Positions 12,412-19,593 of a stretch of DNA of 19,593 bases are shown here, in pieces. The notes below the pieces were generated by a model, which worked only from the letters and a program-made list of their open reading frames with translations, was not told the DNA's origin and did not search any database. Numbering within the stretch: position 1 is the first letter of the stretch; each line of letters opens with the position of its first letter. Both the position numbers and the translations under genes were made by a program. Source of the DNA: Actinomycetes bacterium (GTDB lineage Bacteria; Actinomycetota; Acidimicrobiia; Acidimicrobiales; RAAP-2); NCBI GenBank assembly GCA_021849765.1, contig JAJZSM010000003.1:1-19593 (forward strand), written 5' to 3'.

Positions 12412-13783
12412 GGCGCTGAACTCGCTGTTGGGCGACGGTGGGGTCACCTTCAGCCCCCACCACAACCCCGACGACCTGCACGACGAGACGCTCCACCCCG
12501 ATCCCGTCGAACCCTTCGCGGTCGTCTATCCGCGTACCACCGATGACGTCGCCGCCATCGCGAAACTAGCCAGCTACCACCAGGTCCCGATCACACCGCG
12601 GGGATCGGGTACGGGCCTCTCGGGGGGCGCGACGCCGGTGAAGGACGGCATCGTCGTCAGCTTCTCGAGGATGAACGAGATCCGCTCGATCGATCAGCGC
12701 GATCACGTCGTGGTCGTCCAGCCAGGGGTGACCCTGCGAGAGCTCGATGAGGCGCTCGCGCCGTTCGGACTGCGCTACCCGGTCTACCCCGGCGAGACCT
12801 CGGGGTCACTGGGCGGCAACGTCAACACCAACGCCGGTGGGATGCGCGCGGTGCGCCACGGCGTGACCCGCCAGCACGTCCTCGGACTGGAGCTCGTGCT
12901 CATCGACGGAACGGTCATGCGTGTGGGTGGTCCCGTCATGAAGTCGTCGACGGGCTACGACCTGACCCAGCTCATCGTCGGCAGTGAGGGGACCCTCGCG
13001 TTGGTGACCGAGGTCACACTCCGGCTCGCGCCGCGCTTCGAGCACACCGCCACGGTCCTCGTACCCTTCGCTGACCTGGTCGACGTCACGAAGATCGTGC
13101 CCCAGATCGTCGCCTCCGGTCTCGAACCGTCGATTCTGGAGTACGTCGACCTACTCACCATGGCGGCGATTACCCAGGCCTCTAACCTCGAGCTCGGGGT
13201 CGCCCCGCAAGTCGCGGCGCGCACGTCCGCGTACCTCGTCATCGTGCTCGAGACCCGCACATCATCCCAGCTCGACAACGATCTCGCCGACCTCGCGGGC
13301 CTCGTCGAGTCGGCCGGCGCGCTCGACGTCTACGTTCTGCCCGGGGGTGCTGCCTCGCGGCTGATCGAGGCCCGTGAGCGGGTCTTCTGGGTCGCCAAGG
13401 CCGCCGGCGCGAATGAGATCATCGACGTCGTCGTGCCTCGCTCGCAGGTCCCGGAGTTCCTCGACCGAGCCCGACTGCTCGGCGAACGCTACGGCGCCTT
13501 CGTCGCAGGTTGCGGCCACGTCGGTGACGGCAACGTCCACCTATCGATCTATCAGAACGACGACGAACTCCGTGGGGCGATGTTGCATGAACTCTTCGCC
13601 ACGGGCATGGAGCTCGGCGGACAGATCTCGGGCGAACACGGTATCGGTCGCGACAAGCACGCGGCCTTCCTCTCGTTGAGCGACCCCAACGTGCTCGCCC
13701 TGCAACGACGGATCAAGGACGCCTTTGACCCGTCGGGCCTGTTGAATCCGTTCCGGCTTCTCGACCATCGGACCCGACCGTGA
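12389..13783 (+). CDS. glcD: FAD-linked glycolate/D-lactate oxidase (GlcD type)
   Basis: At 464 residues it has the length of GlcD. The PCMH-type FAD domain shows VVYPRTTDDVAAI, the pyrophosphate loop PRGSGTGLSGG (70-80), VVVQPGVTLRELDEAL, GSLGGNVNTNAGG and VGSEGTLALVTEVTLRL. The C-terminal FAD-oxidase domain carries CGHVGDGNVHLS and GEHGIGRDK (Glu416, His417), residues typical of 2-hydroxyacid oxidation. It oxidises glycolate, D-lactate or a related 2-hydroxyacid to the 2-oxoacid, passing electrons to a membrane carrier or partner. No GlcE or GlcF-like FeS subunit is next to it, so a single-subunit dehydrogenase is possible. It starts 23 bp inside the helicase gene; TAGCGT 9 nt before the ATG hints at an extra internal start. 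It is coupled to the TPP enzyme downstream by GTGA. Confidence 0.88.
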   Translation: MDQQVLREALNSLLGDGGVTFSPHHNPDDLHDETLHPDPVEPFAVVYPRTTDDVAAIAKLASYHQVPITPRGSGTGLSGGATPVKDGIVVSFSRMNEIRSIDQRDHVVVVQPGVTLRELDEALAPFGLRYPVYPGETSGSLGGNVNTNAGGMRAVRHGVTRQHVLGLELVLIDGTVMRVGGPVMKSSTGYDLTQLIVGSEGTLALVTEVTLRLAPRFEHTATVLVPFADLVDVTKIVPQIVASGLEPSILEYVDLLTMAAITQASNLELGVAPQVAARTSAYLVIVLETRTSSQLDNDLADLAGLVESAGALDVYVLPGGAASRLIEARERVFWVAKAAGANEIIDVVVPRSQVPEFLDRARLLGERYGAFVAGCGHVGDGNVHLSIYQNDDELRGAMLHELFATGMELGGQISGEHGIGRDKHAAFLSLSDPNVLALQRRIKDAFDPSGLLNPFRLLDHRTRP

Positions 13784-15333
13784 ACGGCGCGCACGCGTTG
13801 CTCGCGACGATGCGTACCAACGACGTCACGACGGTCTTCGCCAACCCCGGTACCTCCGAGATGCACTTCGTCGCGGCGTTGGACGACACCCCCGACGTGC
13901 GAGCCGTACTCTGCCTCTTCGAAGGGGTTGCGACGGGTGCAGCCGACGGCTACGCACGCGTCACCGGGCGAGCCGCAGCCACGCTCTTGCACCTCGGACC
14001 AGGACTCGCCAACGGTTGGGCCAATCTGCACAACGCCCGCCGGGCGCGCGTGCCGCTGCTCAACGTCATCGGCGACCACGCGACCTACCACGCGCGATTT
14101 GACGCCCCGCTCCAGAGCGACATCGGCGCCGTCGCGGGCGCACTTGAGGGGTCCGTCCACAAGCCGCACCGCCCCGATGACGTGGCCGACGAGACAGCGC
14201 GCGCCATCGCCGCCGCCTACGGTCCGCCGTCACAGGTCGCCACGCTCATCCTGCCGGCCGATGTCTCCTGGGGTGCGCTCGAAGCGCCGCCTACCCACTG
14301 GCCCACGGCCACGAGAGCCGCCGCGATCCCGTTCGACGAGGGGCCCCTCAACCACGTGGTGACGAGACTACGCACCACGCGTTCGGCCATCTTCCTCGGG
14401 GGTGCGGCAACCACGGCCGAGGTCATGGACCTCGCCCACCGGGTCGGTGCGGCCAGCGGAGCGAGGGTACTTGTCGAGACCTTTCCCGCCTCGATGGATC
14501 GCGGCGCGGGGGTCTTCCAGCCCGAGCGGCTGATCTACCTGAGCGAGTTCGCCGTCGGCCAACTCGCCGAGATCGAGACGCTGGTGCTCGTCGGCGCGAG
14601 TGAGCCCGTGGGGTTCTTCGCCTACCCCGACGTACCCAGTCGACTCGTCGCGGCGCACTGCGAGGTGGTCACGCTCGCACCACCCGGGGGTGAGGTCAGC
14701 ACTGCGCTCGCACTGCTTGCGGACCGGTTCGACGCGCCGCACGTGCACGTGCCCGCGGGTCGAGCACCCGACGCGCCGAGTGGTGCGTTGAACGCCCAGA
14801 GTTTCGCCGCCGCCATCGCCGCGACGCTGCCCGAGGGTGCGGTCATCAGCGACGAGTCCAACACGAGCGGCCTCCACCTCTACGGCGCCACCACCTTCGC
14901 GGCGCCCCATCGTCTCTTGACCCTGACCGGGGGCTCGATCGGGTTCGGGCTGCCCGTCGCGGTGGGCGCGGCCATCGGCTCCGGTGCGCGGGTGATCGCC
15001 CTCGAGTCAGATGGCTCGATGATGTACACCCCCCAGGCACTGTGGACGATGGCCCGCGAGGGACTCGACGTCACAGTCGTCGCCCTGTCGAACCGTCGCT
15101 ACGCCATCCTCGACTTTGAACGCCAGCGAGTGGGTGCTACAGGGGCCGGAGAAGCGAGCGAGCGCCTGCTATCGCTGGATGACCCCGCCATCGACCTCTG
15201 TGGCATCGCGCGTGCGCTGGGGGTCCCGGCGACGGCGGTGACGACCGCCGATGAACTCGTCGACGCGCTTCGCCGATCCTTCGCCACCGCGGGACCGTCG
15301 TTCATCGAGGTGCCGCTGGCCTCAGCCTTCTGA
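13780..15333 (+). CDS. TPP-dependent acetolactate synthase large subunit-like enzyme (IlvX type)
   Basis: The 517-residue protein has the three domains of the ThDP decarboxylase family. The PYR domain starts VFANPGTSEMHFVAALD, with the TPP-activating Glu48 in CLFEGVATGAADGYAR. A central Rossmann-like domain follows. The PP domain has GGSIGFGLPVAVGAAIGSG and the Mg/TPP motif SDGS (410-413), ending at Asn438 in LSNRRY. It resembles the mycobacterial IlvX group, annotated as acetolactate synthase but of unproven reaction. Glu48 argues against a glyoxylate carboligase of the E. coli type, which lacks this Glu. It is overlapped by the GlcD gene through GTGA at 13780-13783, so the 2-oxoacid made by GlcD may be its substrate (inference). 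No regulatory small subunit lies beside it. Its end overlaps xth by 12 bp. Confidence 0.82.
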   Translation: MNGAHALLATMRTNDVTTVFANPGTSEMHFVAALDDTPDVRAVLCLFEGVATGAADGYARVTGRAAATLLHLGPGLANGWANLHNARRARVPLLNVIGDHATYHARFDAPLQSDIGAVAGALEGSVHKPHRPDDVADETARAIAAAYGPPSQVATLILPADVSWGALEAPPTHWPTATRAAAIPFDEGPLNHVVTRLRTTRSAIFLGGAATTAEVMDLAHRVGAASGARVLVETFPASMDRGAGVFQPERLIYLSEFAVGQLAEIETLVLVGASEPVGFFAYPDVPSRLVAAHCEVVTLAPPGGEVSTALALLADRFDAPHVHVPAGRAPDAPSGALNAQSFAAAIAATLPEGAVISDESNTSGLHLYGATTFAAPHRLLTLTGGSIGFGLPVAVGAAIGSGARVIALESDGSMMYTPQALWTMAREGLDVTVVALSNRRYAILDFERQRVGATGAGEASERLLSLDDPAIDLCGIARALGVPATAVTTADELVDALRRSFATAGPSFIEVPLASAF

Positions 15334-16092
15334 CTCGAGGTCGAACTCGGCGACGACGGGCGCGTGGTCTGACGGCTTCTCCCCCTTGCGGGTCTCACGG
15401 TCGACGTACCCAGCGGTCGCGCGTCGTTCCAAGGTCTCGTCAACGAGCAGCAGGTCGATGCGCAGGCCGTGATTCTGATGGAAGGCGCCGCCGCGGTAGT
15501 CCCACCAGGAGTAAGCCGGCTCGTCGGGGTGCAGCACTCGGACGAGGTCAACGAGACCCGTCGACTCGATCGCGCGGATGGCGGCACGCTCGGGTGCACT
15601 GACGTGCGTCGCGCCGACGAAGCTCGCCGGATCCCAGCAGTCGAGGTCCGACGGTGCGACGTTGAAGTCGCCGCCGAGGACGAACGGGCCGTCGGGACGG
15701 TTCGCTGCGAGCTCGCCCAGGCGACCGAGCCATTCGAGCTTGTAGCGGTAGTGGGGATCGTCGAGCGATCGCCCGTTAGGGACGTAGCAGGAATAGACCC
15801 GGACCCCGCCACACGTCGCGCCGATGATGCGCGCTTCGGGGTCCTGGTCACCGAAGCCCCGCTGAACGTCAGTCACGCCCACCCTCGAGAGGATGGCCAC
15901 GCCGTTCCACTGTCCCTGGCCGTAGTGTGCGACGTCGTAGCCCGCGTCCGTGATCGCCGCGACGGGAAACCGGTCATCGGTGGACTTCGTCTCTTGGATC
16001 AAGACCACGTCGGGCTGCGCGTCGCCGAGCCACGAGGTGAGTCGGGCCAATCGGGCCGCGACCGAGTTGACGTTCCAGGTTGCGATCTTCAC
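15322..16092 (-). CDS. xthA: Exodeoxyribonuclease III / AP endonuclease
   Basis: At 256 residues it matches the ExoIII family throughout: MKIATWNVNSVAARL (Asn7), IQETKSTD (Glu34, metal ligand), YVPNGR (103-108), the catalytic GGDFNVAP (140-147, Asp142 and Asn144), RID (211-213), and the final SDHAPV (Asp242, His243). It cuts DNA at abasic sites and trims 3' ends in base excision repair. GTG 16092 is the start because it overlaps the stop of the FabZ-like gene (GTGA at 16089-16092). It is last in the kgd, RNase, FabZ-like, xth chain, and its 3' end overlaps the convergent TPP-enzyme gene by 12 bp. Confidence 0.93.
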   Translation of the reverse strand: MKIATWNVNSVAARLARLTSWLGDAQPDVVLIQETKSTDDRFPVAAITDAGYDVAHYGQGQWNGVAILSRVGVTDVQRGFGDQDPEARIIGATCGGVRVYSCYVPNGRSLDDPHYRYKLEWLGRLGELAANRPDGPFVLGGDFNVAPSDLDCWDPASFVGATHVSAPERAAIRAIESTGLVDLVRVLHPDEPAYSWWDYRGGAFHQNHGLRIDLLLVDETLERRATAGYVDRETRKGEKPSDHAPVVAEFDLESEG

Positions 16093-16523
16093 GTCAGGTC
16101 GGCGAGGACGAAGAGGAGATCTGCTTCAGCGGCCACCTCGCCGCCGACGGATGCGACGCCGTGACCCTTGCCGGCCCGCGCCGAGAGACGGGTCATCTCG
16201 CAGTGCAGGGTCACCGTGTCGCCCGGGACGACCTGACGGCGGAACCGAGCGTGCTCGACGCCCCCAAAGAGGGGCAGCCGTCCGCGATAGCGCTCGTCGG
16301 CCAACACCGCGACGCCTCCGCACTGAGCCAGGGACTCGAGCAAGAGCACACCGGGAGTCGTCGGTCGACCTGGGAAATGACCCGCGAAGAACCACTCGTC
16401 ACCGCGCAGCGTCCACGTCCCGGTCGCGTGCACACCGGGCTCGATCTCGAGCAACTCGTCAAGCAGCAGGAACGGCTCGCGGTGCGGCAACCAGTCCCGG
16501 GGGTCGAGTGAGAGGCCGTTCAC
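16089..16523 (-). CDS. FabZ-like hotdog (3R)-hydroxyacyl-ACP dehydratase family protein, 144 aa
   Basis: Residues 12-22 (LPHREPFLLLD) and 48-70 (AGHFPGRPTTPG then LLLESLAQCGG) are the FabZ signature, with His49 and Glu63 as the expected catalytic pair. FabZ removes water from 3-hydroxyacyl-ACP in fatty acid elongation. The rest fits one hotdog domain with typical length. No other fatty acid synthesis gene is in the window, so it may serve a different acyl thioester; the fold and catalytic residues are firm, the pathway is not. The GTG start overlaps the stop of the RNase gene (GTGA at 16520-16523), and its own stop overlaps xth. This suggests expression at a level set by the operon. Confidence 0.85.
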   Translation of the reverse strand: MNGLSLDPRDWLPHREPFLLLDELLEIEPGVHATGTWTLRGDEWFFAGHFPGRPTTPGVLLLESLAQCGGVAVLADERYRGRLPLFGGVEHARFRRQVVPGDTVTLHCEMTRLSARAGKGHGVASVGGEVAAEADLLFVLADLT

Positions 16524-17632
16524 ACGAGGGCCAGTTCTGCGATCCGACGCTCGGGGTCGACGGTTATCAGTCGGAACGTTCGCCGGTCACCCCGTTTCAG
16601 CACGTCGCGCGCCCTCGCCGGCGGCGGGTCGCCGAGCAGCGTTGTCGGGGCGTAACACTCGACCTGGCCACCTTTGAAAGTGACGGTGATCACCGCACCG
16701 TGCGACGTGAAGGTCGTGACCTCGCCCTCGAGCCGTGAATTCACCTTGAAGGCGGAGCGGAAACGGGCGAAGACGTCCTCGGGGTTCACCGGCTGACGGC
16801 CCCGTCGCAATGCCACCGCCGGAACACTCAACGGCGGGGTCGGCTCGGGCGCCGGCGCGACCTTTACGGGTGCGCTCGACTTGGACGCGCGCTTCGCCAC
16901 GGCCCTGACTGCTGGCGCTTTCTTCGCCGGTGCCTTCTTCGCCGGTTCGGACTTCTTGGCGGCCTTGGTCGCTTTGGCGACGGCGACCTTCGCGGGCGGC
17001 GCCACCTCGACACTGGCCCGCGACGCCTTGGTCGCCCGCTTGGTGGTTCGAGTCGCCTTCTCTGGTGCCTTCTTCGCCGCGGGGACCTTGGTCGCCGACC
17101 TCGCGTTGGGCTTGGCCGGGGTGATAGTGGTGCCAATTGACGGGGTCACGCCTTCGGGCATGAGGACGGCGAGCTTCTTGACGGCCCGGGCGCTCTTCAC
17201 GCCGCGCACCGGTAGCCGCGGCGTGAAGATCCATCCGACCCCCGAGACCGGCTTGCCACCGATAAGCCGGCCCTCATCGAAGAGCCAGGGATAGATGGCG
17301 TGGAACTCTTGGAACGAGTCGTTGCTGAGTACGACGCCGTTGATGCGGTCGGCGATCTTCAAGATGAACGCGTCACCCCGGCCGATCGCCCCGGCCGGCG
17401 GCGTTACGATCGTGCCATCGAGTTCACGGTCCTTGAACCGCGCCCGCTCCGCACTCGCGACGCGGTGGCCGAAGCTCGCATCGACGACGATGATGAGCTC
17501 CGCCTGGGGGTTCTCTTCGCGAAACGCGCTGATCACGTCGTCCAATTGGCTGAGACTCGGGTCGGAGCGACCTTCGGTGGCGAGGTTTGAGCCATCGATC
17601 ACGACGCGCAGCCGTGTGCGGGCCGCGTTCAC
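16520..17632 (-). CDS. NYN/Zc3h12a-like ribonuclease with Lys/Ala-rich linker and S1-like C-terminal domain, 370 aa
   Basis: The frame is open to 17812, but the start is put at GTG 17632, which overlaps the kgd stop (GTGA at 17629-17632), because upstream it lies over kgd. Residues about 7-142 form a PIN-like NYN domain with acidic residues at the expected places: RVVIDGSN (Asp13), IIVVDASFGH (Asp51), GRGDAFILKIAD (Asp87) and VLSNDSF (Asp105). This is the Zc3h12a/MCPIP1-type RNase group, which cleaves RNA. Residues about 180-258 are a basic low-complexity linker with AKKAP repeats like histone H1 or HupB tails. Residues about 300-370 (LEGEVTTFTSHGAVITVTFK, then LKRGDRRTFRLITVD) look like an S1/OB RNA-binding domain. 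It should bind and cut RNA in the cytosol. The target is unknown, as is why it sits in the 2-oxoglutarate dehydrogenase operon. Confidence 0.78.
   Translation of the reverse strand: MNAARTRLRVVIDGSNLATEGRSDPSLSQLDDVISAFREENPQAELIIVVDASFGHRVASAERARFKDRELDGTIVTPPAGAIGRGDAFILKIADRINGVVLSNDSFQEFHAIYPWLFDEGRLIGGKPVSGVGWIFTPRLPVRGVKSARAVKKLAVLMPEGVTPSIGTTITPAKPNARSATKVPAAKKAPEKATRTTKRATKASRASVEVAPPAKVAVAKATKAAKKSEPAKKAPAKKAPAVRAVAKRASKSSAPVKVAPAPEPTPPLSVPAVALRRGRQPVNPEDVFARFRSAFKVNSRLEGEVTTFTSHGAVITVTFKGGQVECYAPTTLLGDPPPARARDVLKRGDRRTFRLITVDPERRIAELALV
16868..17095 (-). repeat. Lys/Ala/Pro low-complexity coding repeats in the RNase linker
   Basis: This stretch encodes residues about 180-255, rich in AKKAP-type units. 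At DNA level the 12-mer TTCTTCGCCGGT (plus strand) occurs at 16920-16931 and 16935-16946, a 15-bp period equal to five codons. It probably grew by local duplication and may vary in length between strains. Confidence 0.55.
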
Positions 17633-19593
17633 CCGATCGCTCGTGTCAGCAGGTCGGCCTGCTCGGCGACGTGAATCAACGAGCTGCCTGTTGCGGGGCT
17701 CGCGGATTCGGCCCGCGCGACGTGACTGAGCGCCATGTCGCGCAGTTGACGGTGCACCTGGTGGTGGACGAAGGGCCACGCACCCATGTTCTCGGGTTCC
17801 TCCTGGAGCCACACGACCTCAGCCAACGTCGGGTAGGACGCGAGGACTGCGTCGATCTCGTCATGGGGCCACGGGTAGAGCTGTTCCACTCGCACCACGG
17901 CGACGTGATCGGCATTGACCTCCGCGCGACGTGCGAGCGCCTCGTGGGCGATCTTGCCCGAAGCGAATACGACTCGCGTCACCCGGTCGTGCTGGGCGTT
18001 GGGATCGTCGAGCACGGCCCGGAACGAGCCGTGCTCAAACTCGCTCAGCGCCGAGCGGGTCTGGACCGCTCGCAGCATTGACTTGGGCGTAAAGACGATG
18101 AGCGGGGTCACCGTGTCACGGGCAACCTGACTGCGCAGCAGGTGGAAGTACTGCGCCGCAGTCGTCGGCTGGGCGATGCGTAGGTTGTTGCGCGCACTCA
18201 GCGAGAGGAACCGCTCGATCCGTCCGCTGGAGTGCTCGGGACCCTGACCCTCGTAACCGTGCGGGAGCAGCATCACCAGACCGGCGCGCTGACCCCACTT
18301 ATCCTCAGCGGCGACGAGGAAGTTGTCGATGATGATCTCGGCGCCATTGACGAAGTCGCCGAACTGTGCTTCCCAGGCCACCAGTGACCGATTGGACTCC
18401 ACCGAGTAGCCGTATTCAAAGCCCAGCGCCGCGTACTCACTGAGGAAGGAGTCGCGAACGGTGAAGAAGGCTCGCGTGTCGAGGTTCGCGAGCGGGATGT
18501 ACTGGTCACCCGTCTCGTAGTCGATCAGTGCGGCGTGTCGATGCGAGAAGGTGCCACGGCGCGAGTCCTGCCCGATCAAACGCACGTTGGTGCCATCAAC
18601 GAGCAGCGTGCCGAACGCCAGCGCCTCGCCGAGAGCCCAGTCGACCTCGCCACCATCGAGCAGCGTCCGACGCTGGGCGAACTGACGCTCGAGCTTGGGG
18701 TGAATCGTGAACCCACTCGGTGCGGTCATCGTCGCCGACGCCACCGCGAGCAGGACGTCACGCGCAACACCGGTCCCGGGCGCGGGCGCGTCCGGGGTGA
18801 CCTCGAGGACCGGAACGCCATGCAGCGTCGGCACGGGGACCGTACGCACCTCGTCGAGCACGCTCTGGAGTCGGGCGTTGAACTCGTCGAGGGCGCGTTC
18901 GGCTTCCTCGAGTGAGATGTCGCCGCGGCGCACCAAGGTCTCGGTGTAGATCTTGCGGACCGATCGCATCTGGTCGATGATCTTGTACATCTGAGGCTGG
19001 GTGTAACTGGGATCGTCACCCTCGTTGTGTCCGTGGCGCCGGTAGCACACGATGTCGATCACCACGTCGCGCTGGAACGTCTGGCGATAGTCGAAGGCGA
19101 GTCGCGCCGCGCGGGCGCAGGCCTCGGGGTCGTCACCGTTCACGTGGAAGATGGGAGCCTGGATCATCTTGGCCACGTCGGTTGGGTAGACACTCGAGCG
19201 TGCTGACTCGGGCGCGGTCGTGAAGCCGACCTGGTTATTGATGACGATGTGGATGGCGCCGCCGACGTGATAGCCCGACAGCTGCGAGAGGTTCAGCGTT
19301 TCGGCGACGACCCCCTGTCCGGCGAAGGCCGCGTCGCCGTGGATCAGGATGGGTAGGTACGGGTATCGCTCGACCGCGGCGTTCGCCACGGAGCCGTCAC
19401 CGGGCCGCACGATCTGGTCCTGCTTGGCCCGTACAATCCCCTCGACCACCGGGCTCACCGCCTCGAGGTGCGAGGGATTCGACGCCATCGAGACGTCGAT
19501 CGCCGCCCCGGCGGCGTTACGGAACGACCCGTGGGCACCCTTGTGGTACTTCACGTCCCCGCTACCCTGCACGCTCTCGGGGTCGAGGTTGCC
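17629..19593 (-). CDS. kgd: 2-oxoglutarate dehydrogenase E1 component / Kgd (C-terminal part, runs off the window)
   Basis: The frame is open to the right edge, and 654 residues are visible, beginning GNLDPESVQGSGDVKYHKGA. It shows the 2-oxoglutarate dehydrogenase E1 signatures: SMASNPSHLEAVSPVVEG, the TPP/Mg part ILIHGDAAFAGQGVVAETLN with INNQVGFTT, CYRRHGHNEGDDPSYTQP, the transketolase pyrimidine domain with GQDSRRGTFSHRHA, LLPHGYEGQGPEHSSGRIER, and the C-terminal E1 domain (TPLIVFTPKSMLRA, WLQEEPENMGAW). It decarboxylates 2-oxoglutarate in the TCA cycle as part of the dehydrogenase complex. In Actinobacteria an E2-like domain is often fused at the N-terminus (Kgd); that part is outside the window, so plain SucA cannot be excluded. 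It leads the run of GTGA-coupled genes toward the RNase. Confidence 0.93.
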   Translation of the reverse strand, partial: GNLDPESVQGSGDVKYHKGAHGSFRNAAGAAIDVSMASNPSHLEAVSPVVEGIVRAKQDQIVRPGDGSVANAAVERYPYLPILIHGDAAFAGQGVVAETLNLSQLSGYHVGGAIHIVINNQVGFTTAPESARSSVYPTDVAKMIQAPIFHVNGDDPEACARAARLAFDYRQTFQRDVVIDIVCYRRHGHNEGDDPSYTQPQMYKIIDQMRSVRKIYTETLVRRGDISLEEAERALDEFNARLQSVLDEVRTVPVPTLHGVPVLEVTPDAPAPGTGVARDVLLAVASATMTAPSGFTIHPKLERQFAQRRTLLDGGEVDWALGEALAFGTLLVDGTNVRLIGQDSRRGTFSHRHAALIDYETGDQYIPLANLDTRAFFTVRDSFLSEYAALGFEYGYSVESNRSLVAWEAQFGDFVNGAEIIIDNFLVAAEDKWGQRAGLVMLLPHGYEGQGPEHSSGRIERFLSLSARNNLRIAQPTTAAQYFHLLRSQVARDTVTPLIVFTPKSMLRAVQTRSALSEFEHGSFRAVLDDPNAQHDRVTRVVFASGKIAHEALARRAEVNADHVAVVRVEQLYPWPHDEIDAVLASYPTLAEVVWLQEEPENMGAWPFVHHQVHRQLRDMALSHVARAESASPATGSSLIHVAEQADLLTRAIG

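Noticed and set aside
13780..15333. Glyoxylate carboligase for the TPP enzyme because GlcD is next to it
   Set aside because: Glu48 is present at the TPP-activating position, whereas E. coli-type glyoxylate carboligase lacks it, and the sequence looks IlvX-like.
15099..15851. 250-codon minus-strand frame
   Set aside because: It is antisense to the end of the TPP enzyme and a shifted frame of xth; the Ser/Thr/Arg-rich product is typical of a shadow frame.
15469..16164. 231-codon plus-strand frame
   Set aside because: It is antisense to xth and the FabZ-like gene, both with complete catalytic motifs, and shows no domain of its own.
17633..17812. N-terminal extension of the RNase to 17812
   Set aside because: It lies over the kgd coding frame and is Arg/Pro/Gly-rich. 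GTG 17632 overlaps the kgd stop like the other junctions of the operon.

Overview
The window is gene-dense, GC-rich bacterial chromosome. It has no insertion sequences, CRISPR array, RNA genes or obvious phage genes. Several traits point to an actinobacterium, and by inference to the Acidimicrobiia side of the phylum: many GTG starts, six gene starts directly preceded by a TANNNT -10 box with almost no leader, an actinobacterial-type inositol monophosphatase start, an IlvX-like TPP enzyme and a SARP/BTAD regulator. The lineage assignment rests on gene style only.

Layout. (1) At 1-164 (-) is the N-terminal end of an inositol monophosphatase-like gene, divergent from a secreted family 3 glycoside hydrolase with a PA14 insertion (309-2846, +). 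(2) Positions 2897-4238 hold three small genes of unknown function: a 185-aa cytosolic protein, an overlapping lipoprotein and a convergent acidic 112-aa protein. (3) Positions 4373-7323 (+) form a three-gene group: a helical protein with a possible C-terminal helix-turn-helix, a single-pass Thr/Ser-rich exported protein, and a three-TM protein ending in a SARP-type winged helix plus BTAD domain. (4) Positions 7285-10735 (-) are an alpha/beta hydrolase -> membrane-embedded MurF-like ligase -> D-Ala-D-Ala ligase operon, a cell-wall module. (5) Positions 10792-15333 (+) are a compact UvrD/Rep helicase -> GlcD-type FAD oxidase -> IlvX-like TPP enzyme, each overlapping the next. (6) Positions 15322-19593 (-) are 2-oxoglutarate dehydrogenase E1 (cut by the window edge) -> NYN/Zc3h12a-like RNase with a Lys/Ala linker and S1-like end -> FabZ-like dehydratase -> exonuclease III, joined by successive 4-bp GTGA overlaps.

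Expression. Two initiation styles are visible. Genes that head a transcript mostly show TANNNT 6-7 nt before the start codon (leaderless candidates). Genes inside operons mostly begin within the stop codon of the preceding gene. Only the glycoside hydrolase and ddl have a clear Shine-Dalgarno sequence. Convergent pairs overlap at their 3' ends (39 bp at 7285-7323, 12 bp at 15322-15333), and no intrinsic terminator is convincing anywhere.

The most unusual parts are the MurF-like ligase whose UDP-substrate domain is replaced by membrane helices and is paired with its own Ddl, the membrane-anchored SARP regulator with its exported partner, and the RNase with an H1-like tail in the 2-oxoglutarate dehydrogenase operon.
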